From: Torymus aiolomorphi
Lineage: Eukaryota; Arthropoda; Insecta; Hymenoptera; Torymidae
Reading direction: 5' to 3'
DNA length: 64,000 bases
Assembly: GCA_036365515.1 (NCBI GenBank)
Contig: CM070873.1
Location: 213,265,376 to 213,329,375, forward strand
Numbering within the stretch: position 1 is the stretch's first letter; each line of letters starts with the position of its first letter. Below the pieces are notes generated by a model. That model did no database searches. It was not told the origin of the DNA and was given only the letters and a program-made list of their open reading frames with translations. The position numbers and the translations under genes are program-made. Shown one piece after another: positions 22,774 to 33,500 of this stretch.

Positions 22774-23318
22774 TAGAGTCACGGTTTTCAAGTTTATTTT
22801 ATTTGTCAAAGTCTACAAGTATTTATTTAAATTGAATAAACTCCAAAGCCCCACGTCCATAGCGGTATTCAAAATAGAAATATTTAACTTCAAAGTTTTT
22901 GTGTTAACACGGGATCCCTATCTAAGCTAGTTTTAAAATTACATTTTAATTTACTATAAAAAAAGTTTTCTTTATGTTTCTTTTTCAACCGTAAGCCATA
23001 AAACTAGAAATCGAGAGGAATAATATGGTATAATTTTCAATATAGCAAGCGATATTAATTTCAGAGATATAGCAACGTAAACAAAAACTCCCATGTTATT
23101 TGTATATCTATATATAGTCACTCTATGTAAGTGCTATTTATTTAAATATCATATTGACACCTTTTATCTTACACTGACTTTTTTTTTATTTTTGGAGTAA
23201 TGTATAGAGACTCATGAAGGGTTTTCATTGTAAATAATATTTTTAAATCACAATTTTCGCGATATTAATGAATTTGAGTTGGAGAACGTCCTTAAAGTTC
23301 CCGCAATTCCTTGCGCAT
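22774..23318. mobile_element. 545-bp insertion with TA duplication (MITE-like)
   Basis: Relative to copy 1 (ttgaattgtagcgcttc at about 6493-6510), this segment is extra and is flanked by TA on each side. It starts tagagtcacgg and ends ccttgcgcat. It has no coding frame, and terminal inverted repeats are not obvious by eye, so the superfamily is open. A TA duplication would fit Tc1/mariner-type elements. Confidence 0.6.
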
Positions 23319-23346
23319 TAGCGCTTCATCGAACAACGAACCCACA

Positions 23347-23892
23347 ATCTTATTGGTCAACGCGGCGACCATTGCAGAAGCGCCTTTCTGCTCTCAGACC
23401 CCGACTTGGGTCATAACAGCTCCACGTTTGAAAGTATAATACCTGAACAGTGGTCTCAGCGCGAGCATAATCAGAGCGCGAAGTTCAAAAATCCTAAAAA
23501 ATTAAGATTTTGAAAGTTGAAAAAAAATGAATTTAATGCATCGATTGATTCAATTATATGATTTTGAACAAAGTTACAATGAAAATTATAATCTTTAAGT
23601 TTATTTTTCATGTTATGAGCATTTTTAAATTTTCATCTCGGAGACAATTATAATTTGGTTTTTCGCAAAATTTCAATGTTAAAACGTTCTGAGTAATTGT
23701 TTCATGATAAAACATAATTATTTTATTGGAAATAAACAACAAAAAGTAAATTTCTTACGTAAAGAAAAATCCTAATAAATTGTCCGCTCTGGTTTACCAC
23801 GCGAAAAGCGTGAAAAGCGACGTAGAGCAAGCTATAGTTTGTGCTCCGCCGTCGCTGCCAAGGCAAGTAAGTTTAAATAGAGAGAATTGAAT
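23347..23892. other. Unassigned spacer
   Basis: This follows the LTR-like unit, starting GC-richer (about 23347-23480) and then AT-rich. If the upstream unit is an LTR, the GC-richer start could be a leader or primer-binding region, but I cannot match a tRNA end. No gene seen. Confidence 0.4.

Positions 23893-23958
<66 letters not shown>
23893..23958. repeat. (AAT)n microsatellite at the 5' boundary of R1 copy 1
   Basis: About 21 AAT units run directly into the zinc-knuckle coding part of the R1-type element. Confidence 0.95.
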
Positions 23959-23960
<2 letters not shown>

Positions 23961-24215
23961 AGTAGTAGTTGCAGATGCCAAGGCTTTGGGCATCTGAAAA
24001 AGGACTGTAAGGACGACGATCGTAGTGCATTATGCAGGAAATGTGGAAAACCAGGTCACGTGGCCAGGGACTGTCGCGCGAGACCGGATGGTCAGGCCTG
24101 CTTCTTGTGTAAAAAACTCGGGGTTACGGCCACTGAGCTAGCGCATTTCCCGGGCACGGGGACATGCGTCGCTTTCAGGGACGAGCTAGAAAAGTTAAAG
24201 CGGCCTAAAAAATGA
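23959..24215 (+). pseudogene. R1-clade ORF1 (Gag-like) 3' end with zinc knuckles
   Basis: The open frame entering from the microsatellite carries three cysteine-histidine knuckles: CRCQGFGHLKKDC (first cysteine spacing altered at the truncation), CRKCGKPGHVARDC (perfect CX2CX4HX4C) and CFLCKKLG...HFPGTGTC. This trio closes the ORF1 protein of R1-clade non-LTR elements and binds RNA. The stop TGA (24213-24215) overlaps the ATG of ORF2 (24212-24214) as ATGA, which suits coupled termination and reinitiation. The 5' part of ORF1 is missing. Confidence 0.88.
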
Positions 24216-27198
24216 CGACGGTTCTACAAATAAACATGAACGGCGCCGTACTCGCTGACGATCTGCTCACTAATCGAGTGAGCCAGGGGCTCGCGGACGT
24301 GTCATTGGTTAGCGAACAGTATAGGCATCGGGCCCGAAATACGACCACGTGGTTCGCGGACGAGACCGACACAGCGGCGGTCTGGATAGCAGGTAGACAT
24401 AGATCAAAGATTACCGGACGAGGCAAGGAGGAGGGTCTAGTATGGGCGCGCTTCGGGGATGTTACCTACGTGAGCATGTATATATCCCCCAACTTACAAA
24501 GAAACGAATTTCTTAGGCAGGTTGAACGCATGGAAGACGTATTGCGGAATATCTCTGGCCTCCTACTGGTTGCAGGAGATTTTAACGCAAGGGCGATAGA
24601 ATGGGGTATGCCAGAGACGAACAGTAGGGGCAGGGATTTACTCGAGATGGCCGCTAGATTAGGATTAGAGGTTAACGAGGGCACGGTCACTACTTATCGA
24701 TGCCCCGGGGTCGGTGAATCCATACCAGACGTCACTTTTGCATCTGAGTAACTAGTACCGAGGATTAGTAACTGGCAGGTCTTAGAGGAAAAGTCAGGCA
24801 GTGATCACCATTACATCACGTTTACGGTTTTAGATAGGGTAGGTGTACCCCAAGCGAGCAGACCATTACCGCGGTGGAACGCCCATCGATTAAACGTGGA
24901 AAGGCTAGTAGAAGTGCTAAGTGTACCACAAAGGTCCGACGAAAATGATTTATCAGGCCGGGAGCGTGCGGAAGCCCAGGTGACCAGGGCAACGTCAGCT
25001 ATAGTAAGAGCATGCGATGCCTCGATGCCGCGAAGCAGAAATAGAAACCGCCGCCAATCAGTGTGATAGGACCAGGTGGATGAAGGAGATCGCGGAGTTA
25101 CGTAGGATATGCTTGAGGCCTCGTAGACGGGTACGGCGCGCACGGGAACGACGCGGGCCACTGTTTTTAACGCTGAATTTAAACAGGCACAAAAAAGGCT
25201 GAGGCTCGCGATTAAATCCAGTAAGCGACGATGCTGGAAAGAGGTGTGCGACGAAGTTAACTCCGACCCATGGGGACTAGGCTACAAAATCGTAACTCGT
25301 AGAATAGGGGCAATGAAGCCACCGGAGATAAAGGAAGTGTGGTTGATAAGTGAGATAGTTGACGGGCTTTTCCCTGAGCATCCGCCGAGGGAAGAGACTC
25401 TGTATGAGGACGTGTGACAGGAGGATATACCCTCGTTTACCAAGCCTGAGCTACGGGTAGCGATTAGATCTCTTAAGAGCGACAAGGCGCCAGGCCCCGA
25501 TGGGATTCCAGTGGAGGTTTTAAAGGCCATCGCTTCACGATGCCCGGAAACCTTACTAGATACCTACAACGTATGTCTCAGGGAAGGTGTTTTCAGCAGT
25601 CGTTGGAAAAGGGCGAAGCTTGTTCTTATCAACAAGGGGAAGGGAGACATGACATCCCCGTCCGCGTATCGGCCGCTTAGCCTATTAGACACGATCGGCA
25701 AGGGTATGGAGGCGCTATTAAGGAGCAGAATTCAGATCGCGATACAACAGTCAGGGGGTTTATCGGAAAACCAGCATGGATTTAGAAAGAGTTTTTCGAC
25801 GATAGGCGCGATACGATCGGTTACCGCGGCGGTGGGGCGATCAAGGGAACGATGTCACGGAACGCGACCACTGGTGTTGATAGCAACGCTGGACGTTAAA
25901 AACGCTTTCAATTCGGCACGCTGGGCAGATCTACTCGCAGCACTGAGGGGCTTCGGGGTCCCACCCTACATACTACGCGTAGCAGAGGACTACTTCTGGG
26001 ATCGCGAACTCATTATCGAGACGAGAGAAGGGACGGTGGTTAGGGAAATTACGGCAGGTGTTGCACAGGCATCACTGTTGGGCCCCGATTTTTGGATCGC
26101 GTCGTACGACGGTTTGCTGCGCCTGGACATGCCCAACGGGGCATTTCTCGTAGGATATGCGGACGACGTCGCGGTGGGGTAGAAGCACGGAACGCGGACT
26201 TGGCACAACTTATCTTGTGCCAGGTAATGAAACGAGTAACTAGGTGGATGACGGAGCCCGGGCTCAGTCTCGCGCTGGCGAAAACCGAGGTAGTACTATT
26301 GACACGTAAAGAGATCCCTACGATACTACCGGTGTACGTAGGATCCGAGTTAGTAACTGCGAGGCCGACTGCGAAGTATCTAGGTGTCACCCTGGACTCA
26401 AAGCTTTGCTTTTGGCCCCACATCAGGGAAGTAACGGCAAAGGCAGAAGCACGTATAGCGGCGCTAAGTAGGTTAATGCGCAACGTTGGAGGCCCGCGGA
26501 CATCCAAGAGAAGACTTCTCATGGCGACGACCTCTATACTCCTCTATGGGGAGGAGATTTGGGCTGATGCCATGGAAGTTATCAAGTACAGGAAGAGAAT
26601 GGTGGCGGTGCAGCGGCGAGGTGCGCTGAGAGTTGCATGCGCGTATCGGACGGTGTCGGTAGAGGCTGTGGCGGTGGTAGCTGGTATGATTCCGATCGAC
26701 CTGCTTGCACTGGAACGGAAGCAGATCTACAATAGGAGCGCAGAAGTAGGACGGGCAGACGCGGAGGGCGAAGCCCGCCGCCAGACGCTACAAACTTGGC
26801 ATGAGAGGTGGAGGGCGGGGACGAAGGGTAGATGTACCTACCTATTGATTCAAGACATAACGGGGTGGCTGGGACGGAAGTATGGGGAGGTTAACTTTTA
26901 CCTTACGCAGTTCCTGACAGGACATGGATACTTTCGATATTGCCTATTTAAATTAGGTAAAATAAATACGCCGAAATGTAAATACTGCAGGCACGAGAGG
27001 GATGACGCGGAACACACCTTTTCCGCATGTAATAGGTGGGCCGCGGAAAGACAACGATTGGAGGTGATGGTAAGGCGACTCTCGCCCGACGTGGTGATCG
27101 AATGCATGCTTTCAGGGAATGACCAATGGGACGCGATAAATACCTTCATCGAAGGGGTACTGCGCGCGAAAAAACGAGACGGATGCTTAATAGATTAG
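24212..27198 (+). pseudogene. R1-clade ORF2: endonuclease, reverse transcriptase, C-terminal zinc finger
   Basis: Order of domains: AP-type endonuclease (LQINMNG, VSEQY, GDFNARAIEWG, SDHHY; 24212 to about 24840), RT (SDKAPGPDGIPVE about 25480, DVKNAFNSARW about 25895, catalytic YADDVAVG about 26155), then thumb/connection and a CKYC...H...C zinc finger with DDAEHTFSACNRW (about 26978-27040), a signature of the R1 clade. Breaks: stop at 24749-24751, frameshifts near 25055 and 25145 that compensate each other, stop near 25418, frameshift near 26180. The last 368 codons are open. The protein would nick DNA and prime reverse transcription on target; this copy cannot. Confidence 0.92.
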
Positions 27199-27464
27199 AT
27201 AGGGCATCGTAGAAAGAAAGAACGTAGGAAGGACGGATGTCATCCTCGAGGGCGGTAGGGCTGCGGCCTGACCTCAAGTAATGCGAAAGCGGTTCCGGGT
27301 CGAGGCTGCCGTAGGGATAGGTTATGGGTGTTTAGGGGGTAGAAATCCCTCACACCACGGAGTCCGCTACTCCGTGATGGTCTTAGTGGGCCTCCCTTCT
27401 TGCTCCACCTCCAAAGCAAGGACGGGCGCCCCGGAAGTTTCACCTAGTACCTCGGAAAAAAAAA
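27199..27464 (+). mobile_element. 3' UTR of R1 copy 1
   Basis: A GC-rich tail ends in a short A run (about 27456-27464) that passes directly into (AAT)n. Its end resembles the tail of copy 2. Confidence 0.7.
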
Positions 27465-27496
27465 TAATAATAATAATAATAGTAGTAGTAGTACGA

Positions 27497-27561
<65 letters not shown>
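27463..27561. repeat. (AAT)n-(AGT)n then (ATT)n microsatellite between two R1 copies
   Basis: Six AAT units, four AGT units and then about 22 ATT units. The reversal of strand sense from AAT to ATT marks a junction between two tracts. Confidence 0.95.
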
Positions 27562-27798
27562 CAGGGCTCTCAACGATAGACGCCGTTAGGACAGTTGTTA
27601 ACATAGCTGAACAGGCACAGCAGGGCAATCATTACTCTTCTAAGATCTGCGTAGCCACAACATTAGATGTTAGGAACGCATTTAACTCGTTGCGATAGGA
27701 AGATGCTCTCAACACATTAAGAGATAGGTTTAGAGTTCCTGAGAATCTACTTCGTATAACGCAGAGTTACCTTAGCGACCGAGTATTGCTTTATGATA

Positions 27799-28582
27799 CG
27801 AGGGGTGTTCAAAAAGTAAGTTTCCCTAGTCTGCCGTTTTGCCCCAGCGCCATCTAGCGAGCTGGGACCAAACATAGTTTTAGTTTAGGATATACCGATA
27901 AGAGCGGAACCAGTCTTAGCTGCCGAAAAATTTTTTTTCATCAGTACCGGCTCGGAAACCATGGAGCTACCTGTGAAAAACGTGTCCACCTGTGAGTTGC
28001 GTGCAGTTATTCGCTTTTTAATTACAAACAGTTTTTTGGGACAATGAAGGTGTTCTGTTGATTGATTTTCTTGAATCCGGTACCACGATAAATGCAGATC
28101 GTTACTGTGAAGTGCTAAATAAATTTAAAAGTGCCGTTAAACGAAAGCGTCCTGGAAAATTATCGAGAAAAGTGTTGCTTTTTCACGACAATGCACGGCC
28201 TCATTCAGCAAAAAAAACACAAACCTTACTGGAAAAATTCAAATGGGAAATTTTTGATCACCCACCCTACTCTCCAGATCTCGCACCAAGTGACTTTTTT
28301 CTTTTTCCTAAATTAAAGGAAAGTTTGGGTGGCCATCACTTCAATTCAAATGATGAAGTGAAAGACATCGTTAAATTATTCTTTAAAAAACAGGGCACGG
28401 ATTTTTATAAACAAGGTTTGTCAAAGCTTGAGAACAGATATAAAAAATGTATTCAAGTCCAAGGGGACTATGTAGAAAAATAGTTTATACGTCAAACAAT
28501 AAATACATATGTTACTTTAACCTAAAAATTGTGTTTTGCTTTTTTCCCGGAGCAGGGAAACTTACTTTTTGAACACCCCTCG
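27799..28582 (+). mobile_element. mariner element, 784 bp, internally deleted
   Basis: The ends are inverted repeats: cgaggggtgttcaaaaag at 27799 and its complement ending at 28582, about 29 bp matched. TA precedes (27797-27798) and follows (28583-28584), the standard Tc1/mariner duplication. Full-length mariners are about 1.3 kb, so roughly 0.5 kb is gone. The insertion lies inside the RT of R1 copy 2 and is younger than it. Confidence 0.95.
27961..28483 (+). pseudogene. mariner transposase, internal deletion
   Basis: An N-terminal stub starts at 27961 (MELPVKNVSTCELRAVIRFL), then a break near 28035 jumps to the catalytic half in another frame. There HDNARPH gives the second catalytic aspartate and YSPDLAPSDFFLFPKLK the third, in the DD34D arrangement of mariner. 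Most of the helix-turn-helix region and the first aspartate are deleted. It cannot be active. Confidence 0.92.
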
Positions 28583-29627
28583 TACAACCGAGGGACGCAG
28601 GACTAAAGTAGTGACAGCTGGCGCGGCGCAGGGATCGGTACTAGGACCAGACATCTGGAATATAGATTATGACGAAATACTTGGCTTAACGAGGCTACCA
28701 GAAGGCGCTAGCCTTGTAGGATACACTGATGACATCGCGCTGGTCATCATTGTAAAGGTCTTGGAAGAGGTTCAGAGAAAGCTAGACGTAGCAATGAGGC
28801 GTATACTTAACTGGCTCCGGGAACACAGCCTGCAACTCGCGACCCACAAATCCGAGGTAGTGTTACTCACGCGAAAGAGGATACACACTATTGTACCAGT
28901 GAGAATCGTAGATGTCACAATAGAGACAAAGAAGGTGGTAAAGTACTTAGGGTTGTGGCTCGATAACAAGCTAAGCTTTTACGAGCACATTAGGCAGGCA
29001 TCCGAAAAAGCGTCGAAGGTGGCTGCGACACTGAGCTGGCTGATGGCGAACGTAGGCGGGCCCAAACCAAGTAGAAAACTACTTATGTCCGTCGTACACT
29101 CGGTATTACTCTACGGAGCGGAGGTGTGGGCAGAAGCCTTAGAGGTTGAGTTCCACCAGACAAAACCGGAGGCGGTCCAACGACACTGCGCGCTTAGGAT
29201 TGCATGTTCGTATCGAACGGTGTCGAAGGAAGCTGTGCTGGAGATCGCGGGGGTTATGCCCCTCAGGCTAATGGCAAAACAACGAAAATTAGTTTACGAC
29301 AACAAGAACCGTATGGGTAAAGTCAACGCGGCCAAAGAAGCTAGAGATATAGTATTGGACGCGTGGCAGCATGACTGGGACTGCGCCGAAAAAGGGAGAT
29401 GGACACGCAGACTGATCGGGCAGATACGGCCGTGGACTGAACGCAAATATGGCGAAGTTAACTATGACATAACGCAGTTCCTCACAGGACACGGGTTCTT
29501 CCTTGCCTATCTTCACAAGATGGATAAGGTACGCAGCCCTGCATGCGTGTACTGTGAGGCGGGTGTCGATGACGCGGAACACACGTTTTTTGCATGTAAT
29601 AGGTGGTCGGACGAACGATACGAATAA

Positions 29628-30140
29628 GAAAACACGACGGGGTGCTTAACACCTGACACTATAGTAAGCGTGATGACCAGGAAGAAAGAGAATTGGGACG
29701 CATGCGCGTACTTCGTAGAGAAAGTACTGTGAGAGAAAAAAGCCGACGAACACCTTGTAGACTACACTAGAATAAGGGGTCCGAGGTAGATGTAGCTAGC
29801 ATACTAAACGGACGTTACTTACACACGCAAAACGTTGGACAGACGACGCAAAAGTAGGAACATTCCCATAGCGGAACTAGGGACACCGCGCTGAAGTAAT
29901 CCGAATAGGCTGCCGGCGCGGAGAAACATGTCCAGTATATGGAGGTGGGAGTTTAGTGGGTATTCTCGTTCCAGGCTCGTCGACCATAGCATAGACGAAA
30001 AGTCTGGAGCGACTGAGCCCCACACACAGGGACTTGGGACCCGCATGTCCCCCCTACGGTGCGTTAATGCATTCTTGAAACTCCACGGAAAAAAAAACAA
30101 ATTATTATTGTTATTATTATTATTATTATTATTATTAATT
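29628..30140 (+). mobile_element. 3' end of R1 copy 2 with A run and (ATT)n tail
   Basis: GC-rich sequence ends at 'ccacggaaaaaaaaac' (about 30085-30099) and passes into an ATT tract (about 30103-30136). The last part of the ORF2 is present but out of frame, and the rest is 3' UTR. Confidence 0.65.
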
Positions 30141-30559
30141 TAAAATAGTAACTTCGTTTGAGTAAAGGAAATGAAGGAATGTAAGTAATAAATATAATAA
30201 TCATAATTATTATCAGACTTGGGTAGTAACTAGTTAAAAGTTAAAAGTTAAGTTGAAAGTTAAAAGTTAATAACTTCTAACTTAACTTAGATAATTTCAA
30301 ATCATCTTAACTTTTAACTGGACTAGTTGATTATTTTTATTAACTTCAACTTTTTAACTTTTTTTTCGTAGTTAAATCTTTACACTCTATTTTATATCCG
30401 GTAGCATGCATGTACAAAAAACTGCACATCGCCTGAACTTATTTGTAATAATATGTGTAAGCAATTCGTAAAACCATTTTTATCAAAGTATTTAAATTTA
30501 AATCAATAGTATACGCATAAAAAATGAGAAGGCGAATCCCAAACATGTACAAATTTGTC
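30141..30559. other. hAT-like terminus and AT-rich spacer
   Basis: From 30214 the sequence reads cagacttgggtagtaacta, followed by many gttaaaag and complementary cttttaac words to about 30370. This resembles the ends of hAT-type MITEs (cag.gttgggtagtaac...). Only one end is seen, and the other is lost, perhaps to the satellite. The rest is unassigned. Confidence 0.4.
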
Positions 30560-33500
30560 GGCGGGAGATACGAGTTCTACGCGTATACGGGAGCGCGTCA
30601 AACGACCATACATGACAAATAAATTATTTAAATAATTCTTAACCCCAAGCAGGCGGGGGATGCGAGTTCTACGCGTAAACGGGAGTGCTTCAGAACTGTA
30701 TACACGACAAAATAATTATTTAAATAATACTTAATCCCAAGTAGGTGGGGGATGCGAGTTCCACGCGTAAACGGGAGTGCGTCAGACCTGTATACGTGGC
30801 AAAACAATTATTTAAATAATTCTTAACACCAAACAGGCGAGGGATGCGAGTACCACGCGAATACGAGAGGGGGCCAGACATGCATACATGGCAAAATAAT
30901 TATTTAAACAATTCTAGACCCCAAGCAGGCGGGGGATGCGAGTGCCATGCGTATACGGAAGAGCGACAGACGTGTATATATAGCAAAATAATTATTTAAA
31001 AAATTCTTAACACCAAGCAGGCGGGGGACGCAAGTTCCACGCGTATACGGGAGCGCGTCAGACGTGCATAAATGGCAAAATAATTATTTAAATAATACTT
31101 AACCCCAAGTAGGCGAGGGATACGAGTTCCTCGCGTATACGGGATCGCGTCAGACGTGTATACATAACAAAATAATTATTTAAATATTTCTTAACCCCAA
31201 GCAGACGGCGGATGCGAGTTCCACGCGTAAACGGGAGTATGTGACACCTGTATACGTAACAAAATAATTATTTAAATAATTCTTAACCCCAAGCAGGCGG
31301 GGGATGCGAGTTCCACGCGTATACGGGAGCGCGTCAGACGTGTATACATGGCAAAATAATTAGTTAAATAATTCTTACCCCAAGTAGGCGGGGGATGCGA
31401 GTACCACGCGAATACAAGAGGGGGCCAGACATGCATATATAGCAAAATAATTATTTAAACAATTCTAGACCCCAAGCAGGTGGGGGATGCGAGTGCCATG
31501 CGTATACCGAAGAGCGACAGACGTATATATATAGCAAAATAATTATTTAAAAAATTCTTAACACCAAGCAGGCGGGGGATGCAAGTTCCACGCGTATACG
31601 GGAGCGCGTCAGACGTGCATAAATGGCAAAATAATTATTTAAATATTTCTTAACCCCAAGTAGGCGGGGGATGCGAGTCCCACGCGAATACGGGAGTGTG
31701 TCAGACGTGCATACATGGCAAAATAAATATTTAAATAATTCTTGATCCCAAGCAGACAGGGGATGCGAGTTCCACGCGTAAACGGGAGTGTGTCAGACTT
31801 GTATACGTAACAAAATAATTATTTAAATAATTCTTAACCCCGAGCAGGCGGGGGATGCGAATTCCACGCGTATACGGGGGGGCGTCGTCAGACGTGCATA
31901 CATGGCAAAATAATTATTTAAATTATTCTTAACCCCAAGTAGGCGGGGGATGCCAGTTCTCCCTGAATACGGGAGCGCGCCAGACGTGCATACATGCGAA
32001 AATAATTATTTAAATAATTCTTGATCCCAAGCAGACGGGGGATGCGAGTTCCACGAGTAAACGGGAGTGTGTCAGACCTGTATACGTAACATAATAATTA
32101 TTTAAATAATTTTTAACCCCAAGCAGGCGGGGATGCGAGTCCCACGCGATAACGGGGGCGCGTAAGGCGTGCATATATGGCATAATAATTATTTAAAAAA
32201 TTCTTAACACCGAGCAGGCGGGGGATGAAAGTTCCACGCGTATACGGGAGCGCGTCAGACGTGCATAAATGGCAAAATAATTATTTAAATAATTCTTAAG
32301 GCCACGTGGGCGGGTGATGCGAGACCTACGCGAATACGGGAGCGCGTCAGTCGTATATACATGGCACAATAATTATTTAAATTATTCTTGATCCCAAGCA
32401 GGCGGGGGATGCGAGTCCCTGGCCAATACGGGAGCGCGTCAGACGTGCATATATGGCATAATAATTATTTAAAAAATTCTTAACACCAAGCAGGCGGGGG
32501 ATGCAAGTTCCACGAGTAAAGGGGAGTGTGTCAGACCTGTATACGTAACATAATAATTATTTAAATAATTCTTAACCCCAAGCAGGCGGGGGATGCGAGT
32601 CCCACGCGAAAACGGGTGCGCGTAAGACGTGCATACATGGAAAAAAACTATTTAAATAATTCTTAACCCCAAGTAGGCGGAATATGCGAGTTCCACGCAT
32701 ATACGGGAGCGCGTCAGACGTGCATACATGGCAAAATAATTATTTAAATAATACTTAACCCCAATTAGGCGAGGGATGCGATTTCCTCGCGTATAGGGGA
32801 GCGCGTCAGACGTGTATACATAGCAAAATAATTATTTAAATATTTCTTAACCCCAAGTAGGCGGGGGATGCGAGTCCCACACGAATACGGGACTGTGTCA
32901 GACGTGCATACATGGCAAAATAAATATTTAAATAATTCTTGAACCCAAGCAGACAGGGGATGCGAGTTCCACGCGTAAACGGGAGTGTGTCAGACTTGTA
33001 TACGTAACAAAATAATTATTTAAATAATTCTTAACCCCATGCAGGCGGGGGATGCGAATTCCACGCGTATACGGGGGGCGCGTCAGACGTGCATACATGG
33101 CAAAATAATTATTTAAATTATTCTTAACCCCAAGTAGGCGGGGGATGCGAGTGCCATGCGTATACGGAAGAGCGACAGACGTGTATATATAGCAAAATAA
33201 TTATTTAAATAATTCTTGATCCCAAGCAGACGGGGGATGAGGGTTCCACGAGTAAACGGGAGTGTGTCAGATCTGTATACGTAAAATAATAATTATTTAA
33301 AAAATACTTAACCCCAAGTAGGCGAGGGATACGAGTTCCTCGCGTATACGGGATCGCGTCAGACGTGTATACATAACAAAATAATTATTTAAATATTTCT
33401 TAACCCCAAGCAGACGGCGGATGCGAGTTCCACGCGTAAACGGGAGTATGTGACACCTGTATACGTAACAAAATAATTATTTAAATAATTCTTAACCCCA

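Larger units (their letters stand above)
20968..23346. repeat. LTR-like repeat unit, copy 2, carrying two insertions
   Basis: This matches 5609-6541 throughout, once the inserts at 21241-22160 and 22774-23318 are removed. Both edges are the same as in copy 1. The TATA box (22632-22640) and inverted CCAAT box are kept. Confidence 0.75.
27562..29627 (+). pseudogene. R1-clade ORF2, copy 2, 5'-truncated and split by a mariner
   Basis: This begins inside the RT (GLSTIDAVRTVVNIAEQ, then TTLDVRNAFNS followed by a stop near 27698) directly after the (ATT)n tract. It is interrupted at 27797 by the mariner, continues at 28585 (VVTAGAAQGSVLGPDIW) and holds the catalytic box as YTDDIALV instead of YADD. 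It keeps the C-terminal CVYC...DDAEHTFFACNRW zinc finger and stops early at 29627 compared with copy 1. Copies 1 and 2 are related but well diverged, so they represent different R1 families. Confidence 0.9.

Noticed and set aside
27367..27628. ORFs with isoleucine or asparagine runs
   Set aside because: They are translations of the AAT/ATT microsatellite.
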